64,000 nucleotides of DNA, taken from positions 5,332,001 through 5,396,000 of the forward strand of contig OY720101.1 in NCBI GenBank assembly GCA_963082875.1. The letters are read 5' to 3'. Under the pieces are notes generated by a model. The model was not told the origin of the DNA, searched no databases, and saw only the letters and a program-made list of their open reading frames with translations. The translations under genes were made by a program, and so were the position numbers. Each line of letters starts with the position of its first letter. The stretch's first letter is position 1. Source of the DNA: Corella eumyota (Eukaryota > Chordata > Ascidiacea > Phlebobranchia > Corellidae). This document shows positions 12,408-24,372 of this stretch, one piece after another.

Positions 12408-15372
12408 ATGAGGGAATTCAAGAGTAATCATGCTTCAGTTTCTTTAATTAAACTAAACATGTAAAATATATATTTTTATATTATTTTGCAGTGTTATAGG
12501 TTCAAAAAACTTGTTTTTAATTTTTTTATATTTTTTAAGTGATCGAAAAACTGAAAAGAAATATTGTGACTTTAAAATCAAAGTGGAAAATCATGAGTTT
12601 TCGGTTCACAAATCTATTTTGGGAGTTTTTTCTGAATTTTTTGGCAAATTGTTTACAAGCAAGGTATAATATTATTTTGCTTAAAAAACAAGTTTTGCAT
12701 ATTATGACACTACTTAGTTTGATATTTTAAATTTTTGTTTAAAAGATGAGAGAATCTTACGAAAACACAGCTTTCAAGGAGTAAGTCTTGAAAGTATGAA
12801 AACCATATTGGAGTTTATCTACACTGAAAAAATTAAAGTTGGGTCTAAAAATGCTTGGGATCTTTATACTTCAGCTGATTACATGCAAATACCAAGTATA
12901 TAAACAAAATATTGTTTAATTTAGATGTGCTTTGAAAAATATTCATTTTAAAAACTGTCTTGTTATGTAGGCCTTAAACAGTATGGTCATTAGTTTTCTA
13001 AAATCTTAATAAAAAGCTTAACTGTTAAATTATAGGTGTAAAAGAATTCTGTTTGGAAATTTTGATTGAAAATGTCAATCCTGCAAATTGTTTGAACAAT
13101 TTAAGTTTTAGTGTAAAATACAATGAAACAAAACTTAAAGAAAAATGTCAAACTTTTATTGATTAACATTATGGCAAAGTTGTTCAACAAAAAGCATTCA
13201 ATCAACTTGACAAGGTTAAAATGTTGGCCATCATTGAGATTATAAATTAGAAGGTAAAGTTTTTTGATTTAGTAATTATGATATTTAAACTTATTTATAA
13301 CATTTATAATTTATTAAAATAAAAATTTAATTTAGAATTCTTATTATACTGAGGAGCGTGCTTACAAGGCTATGCTGGGTTGGATTAAATTTGACAAAGA
13401 TCAACGTCAAAAGTATTTTTTGGAATTGTTTGGATTACTAAAGTTGGAAAAAATGAGAAAAAGTTTTATTAAAACTGTTGTCTATAAAGAGGTTTGTTTA
13501 ATGTATAAATATATGTTTTTATATTTATTATAAAACATTTTTTACATAATTAAATTTTTTTGCAAGGAGTTGGTTATAAACTCTATGAAATGTTTAAACC
13601 TAGTTGTTCAAAGTTTATTATCTGATGTTACTGAATTAAAAGTTGAAGAAGGAGACGATGATGTAAATGGTAAACAAATTAAAGTTTTTTTTGTTTTCAA
13701 ATAATCAACACGAATGTATTCGAATTATATCATGTTGTTTAGATCCTACAGAGTTTGTAATATTGGGTGGTTGTAATACAAGCAAAGATGTTATTAAATA
13801 TAATCCGACAAACAAACAATTTACCAACTTACCAGTAATTTTTATTTAATATCCTTTGATAATTATCTTTATTTTTAGAACATGAAAATTGATCAAGATG
13901 GCTCAGCTTCTGTTAACTGGAATCAACAAATTTATGTTTTTGGTGGAACCAGTAGTCTTAGATCAGTGGAAATGTTGGACTTAAATGAATTAAAATCTGA
14001 TTGGAAAGTAATAACTTCAATGAATATTGAAAGAAGATATGCAACAGCTGCTGTTTGGAATGGTGAACTTTTTAATTTAACTTAGTTGGTTTTTGTTATT
14101 GCTATTTTTTTAATATTTAAGATGGTGAAGTATGTTTTTGATAAATACTATAACAATACATTTAAGTCAAATAATTTTACTTAGAATTTGTTTTTATTGT
14201 TTTAAAGATAAACTTTTAAACATTTCATCATTTTCTAAAGTTATATTTTAAGATAAAAATAATTAATTTAGAATATGCATTACAACATATTTAAAATGCT
14301 TGACTTGTTAAATATTATTTATTCTACAGACAGAATTTATGTGACTGGTGGAAATACTAATTACAAATCTTGTGTGAGATTTGACCCTAAACTAAATTCT
14401 TGGACAAATCTTAGTGACATGTTGGTTGGAAGACATTGTCATGCATTGTGTACTCACAATGGTAAAAATAAAAATTTTGTTGTGATGTATATTTTAATAT
14501 TGATTAACATAACAATATTGTGTTTTGTTGAGAAATACAAGATCAATATTACAGACTTTAAAGTTTTTTTGTTTACTTGAAAAATATTATGTTTAAGGAT
14601 TTCTTTATGCCATCGGTGGACATAATGGAAAACTACATCTTAATTCAGCTGAGCGCATGAACTTAACAAACATAAGATATGGTTTAGTTGCAGTTGTGTT
14701 GAATCAACAAATCTATGCAATTGGTAATTGTTTTTACTGAGTGTTTTAATAATAACTTAGCTTATATTGTCACTCGTATGTGCAATTTTAAATAATGATT
14801 TAAATTTAATAAATTAATTCACAAAATAAGCTATGCAACTATTATTAATAATTTGCGCCAAGTTGTTTAAATGTGCGTCAGGTTGTTTATTTAGAATATT
14901 GTTTTTTTTTTAAATAGGTGGACATAATGGTTCAAATAGTCTAAAATCAGTGGAAAGGTTTTGCTTTAATAAGAATACCTGGTCTGAGATTGCTTCACTT
15001 AATCAGGCAAGGTATCATCATTCAGGTTGTGTTTTACAAGGAAAGATTTATGTTGTTTATGGCTTGTAAGTTTTTGTTATATTTGTTTTAAATATAGAAT
15101 TTTGTGATACTAGTTTTTTATTTTATTTAAAACTAGTCTCACAAAAATTTTATTTTATATAAAAAACTTATATTATTTTATATTGTTTACGCAATTTGAT
15201 ATTTATTTTAACTTAAAATTTTATAAATCCTTTTTAAATAATTTTAATACTTGCAATTCATTTTAGCAATAACAACAAGACAATTGAAGTTTATGATCCA
15301 CAACTTGACAATTGGAAGATTGAGACACAAATGGAAAAAGTTTCCTACTATGCATCTCTTGTTGTGGTTTAA
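12408..15372 (+). pseudogene. KLHL copy E, Kelch-like pseudogene
   Basis: Exon remnants: 12408-12460, 12540-12663, 12746-12895, 13036-13253, 13336-13491, 13567-13669, 13752-13834 (or from nine bases upstream), 13879-14062, 14330-14461, 14598-14723, 14918-15065, 15267-15372. Exon 3 has a 4-bp deletion (150 rather than 154 nt), which shifts frame into a TAA at 12782-12784. Exon 4 has two in-frame stops, one replacing the Gln of I-D-Q-H and one near its 3' end. Exon 10 has lost 33 bp, removing the K-W-E-M segment of blade 4. The GG of blade 6 is altered. The splice sites are mostly kept, so degradation is fairly recent. It is the most decayed unit of the array. Confidence 0.93.
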
Positions 15373-16078
15373 CTAAAAGTTTATTATATTTTGGCAAATA
15401 TCTTCATTCTATCAAATTTAAACTAGTAATTAAATAGCAGATTTTTTTGCTACATTAGTTCGTTGTAACTGAATTGGCTAACTATAATTTTTATTTAAAT
15501 TTCAAAGTTTTTTATTAGGAATTGTGGTTTCAATATTGCACATTTTTGTTATTTTTTTTATTCAGAGCCTAAACTTTGTGATACCTATTATGTATTGATT
15601 TTAAATGTGACTGTTTAAATTTTTTTTTTATGGTTCTAATTAAAACTATTTTTTGTTTTAAATAGAAGGCAACAATTTTGTTTATATTTCACCTTTTTTA
15701 ATTAATGTTTGTTTAATTGTATTTTGTTTTAATGATATTTTACATTTTTTAAATACTGTAGTTTTTTTTATTTATGATTTTGTTTTTTAGATATAGTTTA
15801 AGATTATATACTGAATTTAATTGATATAAATATTTTTAAAATTAAATTTATAAACTTGATTTAACTTAGTTTTAATAGGTAAGTTTTTATTTTAAATCAT
15901 TTTAAAAATTTTGAAAATTTTTTAATTTTGTTTAAAACAAAGATTTGAACAATTCGCATGTAGTTGTTTTATAACTTGATGTTATAAAATTGTTAAAAAA
16001 TCTAAATTGATGTAAAGTTTTTTCTGCATAGTTTTACTTTATTTTTTTTATTTTAAAAATGTTTTAGATAATAGAAAA
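15373..16078 (+). other. Spacer E|F with leader exon (type 1)
   Basis: Leader exon candidate 15791-15878, starting ATATAG after a T-rich acceptor and ending at a GTAAG donor. Closely related to A|B and F|G spacers. Confidence 0.5.
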
Positions 16079-19000
16079 ATGAAGGAATTCAAGAGTAATC
16101 ATGCTTCAGATTCTTTATTTAAACTAAACATGTAAGATATTTAAATTTCTTTATTATTTTGCAGTGATGTGGGTTATTGAAGTTTTTATTAATATTAAAT
16201 TTGATTTTTTTAGTGATAGAAAAACAGAAAAGAAATATTGTGACTTTAAAATTAAAGTCGAAAATCAAGAATTTTCTGTTCATAAATCCATTCTAGGAGT
16301 TTTTTCTGATTTCTTTGGCAAGTTGTTTACAAGCAAGGTATGATTAATAAACAGCAAGCTTTGTATTGATGTTTTAAGTAGAATTAAACCTCAAAAATTA
16401 AAAGGGATAATTTATTCGGAATAATTGTTATTAATTTAATAATTATTCTATACTTCATGTCATTTGCAAAAAAGCAACTGTTATATTGTTATGTATAAAA
16501 ACCAGTTTTGCATAACACTAAACTTTTCTTTAAAATTACATCTTTTATTTAAAAGATGAGAGAAAGTTATGAGAACACAGCTGATATTCAAGGAGTAAAT
16601 CTTAAAAGTATGGAAACAATATTGGAGTTTATCTACACTGAGAAGATAAAAGTTGGGTCTGAGAATGCTTGGGATCTTTATACTTCAGCTGATTACATGC
16701 AAATACCAAGTATATAAACAAATGTTGTTGATTTAGATATGCTTTGTAAAATATTTATATTAAAAACTGTCTTGCTATGTAGGCTTTAAAAAATGTTGTC
16801 ATTAGTTCTTTAAAAACTTAACAAAAAGCTTAACTGTTAAATTATAGGTGTAAAAGAATTTTGTTTGAAAATTTTGATTGAAAATGTCAATTCTGAAAAT
16901 TGTTTAAGCAATTTAAGTTTTAGTGTGAAATACAATGAAACAAAACTTAAAGAAAAATGTCAAACTTTCATTGATCAACATTATGGAAAAGTTGTTCAAC
17001 AAAAAGCGTTTATAAAACTTAACAAGGATGAAATGTTGGACATCGTTGAGATTAAAAACAAAAAGGTAAATCACAATAATATAATATATAAGATTTTTTT
17101 ATCGATATTTAAATAATTGGTTATATTTATTGGTTATAAAAGCATTATTGTAACGAATTTACTAAAATTTTTATTTTTATTTAGAATTCTTATTATGCTG
17201 AGGAAAGTGCTTACAAGGCTATGATTGGTTGGATAAAATTTGACAAAGATCAACGTCAAAAATATTTTTTGGAGTTGTTTCGATTACTTAAACTGGAAAA
17301 AATGCGAAAGAGTTTCATTAAAACTGTTGTACATGAAGAGGTTTGTGTTTGAACATTCGAAAATTTTTTTGTATTCTAAAAAAGGTTTTAATTTTGCCAG
17401 GAGTTGGTGACTAATTCTAATGAATGTTTGAACCTAGTTGTTAAAGGTGTTTTATTAGATGTTGTGCACTTGAATGTTGATGATGAAGGAAATGTAGATC
17501 CTGGTGGTAAATATTTTAAATTATGTTTAATCAAATAGGCCATAATTTTAATTTAATCAACACATTTTAATTAGATTCTACAAAGTTGATAATATTGGGT
17601 GGGTATAATAAAAGTAAAGAAGTTATTAAATACAACCCAACAACTAAACAATTCACCAACTTACCAGTATGTTTTGTTTTTAGGTTTTTTAAATTGATTT
17701 TTAGGATTTATTATTTGTTTTTTTTAAATATATTGTAATATAAAAATTAATATCTGGATATTTTAGAATCTTAAAATTAATCGGGTTGGAGCAGCTTCTG
17801 TGATCTTAAATCAACAAATTTATGTTTTTGGTGGAGATTCTAAACCTGAATCAGTAGAAATGTTGGACTTAAATGATTTAAAAGCTGATTGGAAGGAAAT
17901 AACTTCAATGAATATTGGAAAAAGATATGCAGCAGCTGCTGTCTGGAATGGTAAATATTTATTTTTTAAATTTATTACTTTATTATATATTTTATATCTT
18001 TGCTATTTAAACACATTTTGTTTTGCTGTTTTTATTTTATTGTTATATTGCTAAACTTTTGTTATACATAATTTTTATATACTTGGTATTAGCTTTCAAT
18101 GCAGTTTTTTCAACTTTTGATTACTAGTTACTAATTTTCATATCTAATAAAAATTAAAGTTTTTATCTTAAGTTTTGAAATTTTTTAATTTTGGCTTAAT
18201 TCCACTACATATAAAAAAATATTTACTGCTAAACACACTTATTGTAAAATTATTTATTATCCAATTAATTTAATTTTAAAATCTTACAACATTAATTTTT
18301 TATTAAATAATTTTAGAAATAAATATTAATTGTGTTTAAATTTACAATTTTTATCAATTCATAAGGGTATAAAATTTTAATTTTTTTTTATAAAAAAAAT
18401 ATTTTTGTAAGCGTATGTGCCACAATTTAATTAAAATATTTGACAAGTTAATTTATTTTTTTTAGACAATATTTATGTGACTGGTGGAATTAATAGTAAT
18501 AAATCTTGTGTGAGATTTGATCCCAGACTTAACTCTTGGACAAATCTTAGTGACATGTTGGTTGAAAGAAGTTACCATGCATTGTGTGCTCACAATGGTA
18601 AAAATTAAAAAAAGTTGTAATATATAATTAAATGTCAATTAACTATAAAATGTTTTTTTTTTGATAATACGAGAAAGATATTTTAGATTCTTAAATTTTA
18701 ACTTTATAATTTATTTTTTGTTTAAGGATTTCTTTATGCCATTGGTGGACATGATGGCAGGCAGAATCTTACTTCAGCCGAGCGAATGATTTTAAAATCA
18801 GAAAAGTGGGAAATGATTCCATCAATGTTGAATAAAAGATATGGATTAGCTGCAGTTTTGTTAAATCAACAAATCTATGCAATTTGTAATTGTAAATATT
18901 CATTTTTATTAAAAACTCATCTTAATACTTTATAGTTTATATTTTTTGTATTTTTAAATTTTAATAATAATTTTAATAATGTTTAAAAAAAATTTTTAAT

Positions 19001-19542
19001 AATGTTTAAAACGTTATTAAAATGAATTTATTTACATAACAAACTACACAACTTTTGTTGGTTATTAAACAATGTGAATAACTTGTTTATCAAAACTAGT
19101 GTTTCTTTACAAATAGGTGGCTATAATGGTTCAACTGCACTAAAATCAGTTGAAAAGTTTTGCTTTGATAAGAATGCCTGGTCTGAGGTTGATTCACTTA
19201 ATGAGGCAAGGTATTATCATTCAGCTTGTGTTTTACAAGAAAAGATTTATGTTGTTAGTGGCTAGTAAGTATTTGTTATATTTGTTTTAAATATATAAAA
19301 TTTTGTGATACTAGTTTTTTATTTTATATAAAAAACTTATATTATTTTATATGGATACTGTAATTTGATATTTATTTAAACTAAAAATTTTTTGAATCAT
19401 TTTTAAATAATTTTATTACTCGCAATTAATTTTTAGCAATAACAACAAGACAATTGAAGTTTATGATCCACAACTTGACAATTGGAAGATTGAGGCACAA
19501 ATGGAAAAAGTTTCCTACTATGCACCTGTTGTTGTGGTTTAA
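16079..19542 (+). CDS. KLHL copy F, BTB-BACK-Kelch protein, apparently intact
   Basis: Predicted 543-residue Kelch-like protein. Exons: 16079-16131, 16214-16337, 16556-16709, 16848-17065, 17185-17340, 17401-17506, 17575-17666, 17767-17950, 18466-18597, 18727-18885, 19117-19264, 19437-19542. Exon 7 begins nine bases upstream of the position used in copies B, C and D: the usual acceptor is AA here, while an upstream TTAG is in frame and gives D-S-T-K before L-I-I-L-G-G. The exon 10/11 junction codon makes blade 5 I-C-G instead of I-G-G, losing one glycine of the Kelch doublet. All donors are GT. BTB, BACK and six blades are otherwise complete. Confidence 0.85.
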
Positions 19543-20242
19543 TTGAAAGTTTATTATATTTTGGCAAATATCTTGATTTTATCGAATTTAAAAGAGGAAT
19601 TAAATAACAGATTTTTTTGCTACATTAGTACATTATACCCGTGTTGTCGAACTATACTTTTTATTTAAATTTTAAAATTTTTTATTAGGAACTGTGGTTT
19701 CAATATTGCACATTTTTGTTATTTTTCTTATTCAGGGCCTAAATTTTTCGATACCTATTATGTATTGATTTTAAATGTGACTTTTTAAAATGATATTTTT
19801 TTATGGTTCTAATTAAAACTTTATTTTGTTTTAAATTGGCAGCAACAATTTTGTTTTTATTTCACCTTTTTTAAGTGATGTATGTTTAATTGTATTTTGT
19901 TTAAATGATTTTTTAAATACTGAAGTTTTTTTATTCATGATTTTGTTTTTTAGATATAGTTTAAGATTATATACTGAATTAAATTGATATAAATATTTTT
20001 AAAATTAAATTTATAAACTTGATTTAACTTAGTTTTAATAGGTAAGTTTTTAATTTAAATCATTTTAAAAATTTTGAAAATTTTTCAATTTTGTTTAAAA
20101 CAATGATTTAAACAATTCGCATGTAGTTGTTTTATAACTTGATGTTAAAAAATTGTTAAAAATTTAAATTGATGTAAAGTTTTTCCTGCACAGTTTTACA
20201 TTATTTTTTTTTGATTTTAAAAATGTTTTAGATAATAGAAAA
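19543..20242 (+). other. Spacer F|G with leader exon (type 1)
   Basis: Leader exon candidate 19954-20041, 88 nt like the one before copy F, with the same ATATAG start and GTAAG donor. No upstream donor evident. Confidence 0.5.
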
Positions 20243-23200
20243 ATGAAGGAATTCAAGAATAATCATGCTTCAGATTCTTTAATTAAACTAAACATGTGAG
20301 ATATATAAATTTCTTTATTATTTTGCAGTGATATGGGTTATTGAAATTATTTTTAATATTTAATTTAATTTTTTTAGTGATAGAAAAACAGAAAAGAAAT
20401 ATTGTGACTTTAAAATTAAAGTCGAAAATCAAGAATTTTCTGTTCATAAATCCATTCTAGGAGTTTTTTCTGATTTCTTTGGCAAGTTGTTTACAAGCAA
20501 GGTATGATTAATAAACAGCATAGTTTGTGTATATATGTTTTAAGTAGACTTGTAATTACAAAAATTTAAAGTGATACTATAAGTTTTGCATAACACTAAA
20601 CCTTTCTTTAAAATTACATCTTTTATTTAAAAGATGAGAGAAAGTTATGAAAACACAGCTGATATTCAAGGAGTAAGTCTTGAAAGTATGGAAACCATAT
20701 TGGAGTTTATCTACACTGAGAAGATTAAAGTTGGAACTGAGAATGCTTGCGATCTTTATACTTCAGCTGATTACATGCAAATACCAAGTATATAAACAAT
20801 CGTTGTTAATTTAGATATGCTTTGTAAAATATTTATATTAAAAACTGTCTTGCTGTGTAGGCTTTAAACAATATGGCCATTAGTTTTTTAAAAACTTAAC
20901 AAAAAGCTTAACTGTTAAATTATAGGTGTAAAAGAATTTTGTTTGAAAATTTTGATTGAAAATTTCAATCCTGAAAATTGTTTGAGCAATTTAAGTTTTA
21001 GTGTGAAATACAATGAAACAAAACTTAAAGAAAAATGTCAAACTTTCATTAATCAACATTATGGAAAAGTTGTTCAACAAAAAGAGTTTAATCAACTTAA
21101 CAAGGATGAAATGTTGGCCATCGTTGAGATTAAAAATAAAAAGGTAAAGTTAATTGATTTAGTAATTATGAAATTTAAACTTATTTATAAGATATATAAT
21201 TTTTAAAGAATACATATTTTTTTTAAATTTATTAAAATTTAAAATTAATTTAGAATTCTTATTATGCTGAGGAAAGTGCTTACAAGGCTATGCTTGGTTG
21301 GATTAAATTTGACAAAGATCAACGTCAAAAGAATTTTTTGGAATTGTTTGGATTACTAAAGTTGGAGAAAATGAGAAAAAGTTTTATTAAAACTGTTGTC
21401 TATAAAGAGGTTTGTTTAATATATAAATATATGTTAATATATTTATTATAAAACAATTTTTACAAAATTAATTTTTTTTGCAAGGAGTTGGTGATAAACT
21501 CTAATGAATGTTTAAACCTAGTTGTTCAAAGTTTTCTATTTGATGTTACTGAGTTAAAACTTGCTGAAGAAGGAAAAGATGATGTAAATGGTAAACAAAG
21601 TAAAAATTTTATTGTATTATCAAGTAAGTCTTAATTTAAATTTATTTAATCTATACCATTTTGTTAAGATCCTACAGAGTTGGTAATATTGGGTGGAGTT
21701 AACTCCAGCAAAGAAGTTATTAAATATAACTCGACCAACAAACAATTCACAAACTTACCAGTAGTAACTTTTATTTAGGCTTTTGATAATTATATTTATT
21801 ATAATTTGTGTTATTACTTTAAATTAGTTGGTGTAGATGTGTTTATGTTCTGTCAATGTAAATGTAGGTTTCTCAACAATTTGTTTTAAGTTTTGCAATA
21901 TTATGATAATGCATAGTAATTTTTTATTATATAAAATTTTAAATCTCAGAACCTTAAAATTGATCGAGTTGCAGCAGCTTCTGTTAACTTAAATCAACAA
22001 ATTTATGTTTTTGGTGGAAATGCCAACCCTAAATCAGTAGAAATGTTGGACTTAAATGATTTAAAAGCTGATTGGAAGGAAATAATTTCAATGAATATTG
22101 GAAGAAAATATGCAGCAGCTGCTGTTTGGAATGGTAAATATTTATTTTTTTAAATTTATTACTTTATTATATATTTTGATGTCTTTGCTTTTTAAACATT
22201 TTTGTTTTGTTGTTTTTATTTTATTGTTATTTTGATATGCTTTTGTTATAGGTAAGTGTTATATAATTGTTATTAGTTTTTTTTATTTAGTTTGTCTCAA
22301 ATTTTAATTACTAGTAAATAATCTTTATTTTCAATAAAAATTAAACTTTTTATATAGCATTCGTTTTTTGTAAAGTTATTACTGAAATAAATTAAAGTAA
22401 ACTTATTTCATATTTTATTAATGTCAAAAATTATATTATTTTTCTTAAAAAACCTTTTTGTAAGTATATGCGCTATAAATCATTTCTCGTAATTGACCAG
22501 TTTATTTTTTTAGACAACATTTATGTAATTGGTGGAATGGATAGTTACAAATCTTGTGTGAGATTTAATCCTAAACTTAACTCTTGGACAAATCTTAGTG
22601 ACATGATAGTTGAAAGAAGTTACCATGCTCTGTGTGCTCACAATGGTAAAAATTAAAAAAAATGTTGTAATATATATTTCAATGTCGATTAACTATAAAA
22701 TGTTTTTTCTTGATAATACGAGAAAGATATTTAAGATTCTAAAATTTGAAGTTAATATAAATATTTTATGTGTAAGGATTTCTTTATGCCATTGGTGGTC
22801 ATGATGGTGGACAATATCTTAATTCAGCTGAGCGAATGAATTTAACATCGGGAAAGTGGGAAATGATTTCTTCAATGTTGAATAAAAGATATGGATTAGC
22901 CGCAGTTTTGTTGAATCAACAAATCTATGCAATTGGTAATTGTTCAATAAACACATTAAAAATAAACTAGCTTTAGATTTTTGATTTTTTTTTGGTTTTG
23001 AAATTTTTAATATTGTTTAATAAATTTAATTATAATACATTAACTTACAAAACAAGCTTTAAAACATTACAAGTTCTAAAAAATTTTGTGTTAAATTGTT
23101 TAAAAGGACCTTGTTGTTTTCAAATAGGTGGTCGTGATGGTTTAACTAGACTTAATTCGGTTGAAAAGTTAAGTTTTAATCAAAATGTCTGGTCTGAGGT

Positions 23201-23603
23201 TGCTTCATTAAATGTGGCAAGATATTGCCATTCAGCTTGTGTTTTACAAGGAAATGTTTATGTTGTTGGTGGCTAGTAAGTATTTGTAATTTTGTGTTTA
23301 ATACTTAAGTGAATATTAATTTATTTTCATATTTAAATTGTATTAAAATGGTTTTATTAATTTTAAAAAAAATTTTGATTTTATGTATAAAATACAAATT
23401 TAAAAAAAAACTTTATTCAACAGTTTAGATTAGATTAAATTTAAAACTTTTTCATTCTAGTTAAAAAAAATTTAATGTATTTGCAAATTATTTTTAGTGA
23501 TAACAACAAGACAATTGAAGTTTATGATCCACAACTTGACAAATGGAAGATGGAGACTGAAATGGAAAAAGTTTCTTACTTTGCATCTGTAGTTGTGGTT
23601 TAA
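20243..23603 (+). CDS. KLHL copy G, BTB-BACK-Kelch protein, apparently intact
   Basis: Predicted Kelch-like protein of 540 or 543 residues. Exons: 20243-20295, 20378-20501, 20634-20787, 20926-21143, 21254-21409, 21485-21590, 21669- or 21678-21760, 21950-22133, 22514-22645, 22777-22935, 23128-23275, 23498-23603. Two in-frame acceptor AGs nine bases apart precede exon 7 (D-P-T-E or E), so both forms may be made. In exon 3 a Trp conserved in the other copies (A-W-D-L) is Cys. The blade 5 sequence (R-D-G-L-T-R-L-N-S) diverges most from its neighbours in the loop after GG. Intron 8 is shared almost unchanged with copy D. Confidence 0.85.
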
Positions 23604-24372
23604 CTTAAAAAATTTTATGTTTGTGGCAAATATCATGATTTTAACATATCTGTTAAAAAAGATATAAAAATAAATTAATACTTTTATAAAATAGATTTTT
23701 TTGCCATATTAACTCATTTTTATTTTAATCCTGTTCTAATTTTTATTTAAGTTTTTTGTTAGTTATTGTGGTTTTACCATTGGTTTAAAATTATTTTTAG
23801 GATTTATTATTCAAAACTAAAATTTTTTAAATATTTATCATGTATTTATTTAAAATATGTTATTATAAGGATTTAGTTTTTTTCTAATTTTGTGTTTGAT
23901 TTATTTAAGACAAACAACAGAAATTTGTTTTTTAATTGAAATTTGTTTTTGTTGTTTTATTTAAGTACTTTTAATTTTTTTTTACCTTGTTTATTTTATT
24001 TTTTTACCTTGTTAAATTCTTTTTATTTCAATAATGTATTTTTTTAATTAATCATCATTTTTTTTCAGATTAAGGTTAAAACTTTTACTAGGTTTTATTA
24101 ATTAAAATATTGTTGAACTTAAATTACAAATTTGATTTGACTTGAAATTTCAAGGGTAAGTTTTTAAATTTAAATAACTTAGAAACTTAATAATTTAAAA
24201 AAATTATAAATTTTGTATAAAACAAAAACATTTGTTGGCTGATGTTTTATATCTAAATGTGATGAGGTAATTTAAAATCTAAACAAATGTAAATTTTCTT
24301 TTATCCTAAATTTATATAATTAATTTTTGCTGATTTTTTATAACACAACTTTAATATTGTAGATAATAAAAA
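23604..24372 (+). other. Spacer G|H with leader exon (type 4)
   Basis: Leader exon candidate 24070-24155 (acceptor TTTTTTCAG, donor GTAAG). Its sequence differs from the other three spacer types, so this junction has a separate history. Nothing else recognisable. Confidence 0.45.
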
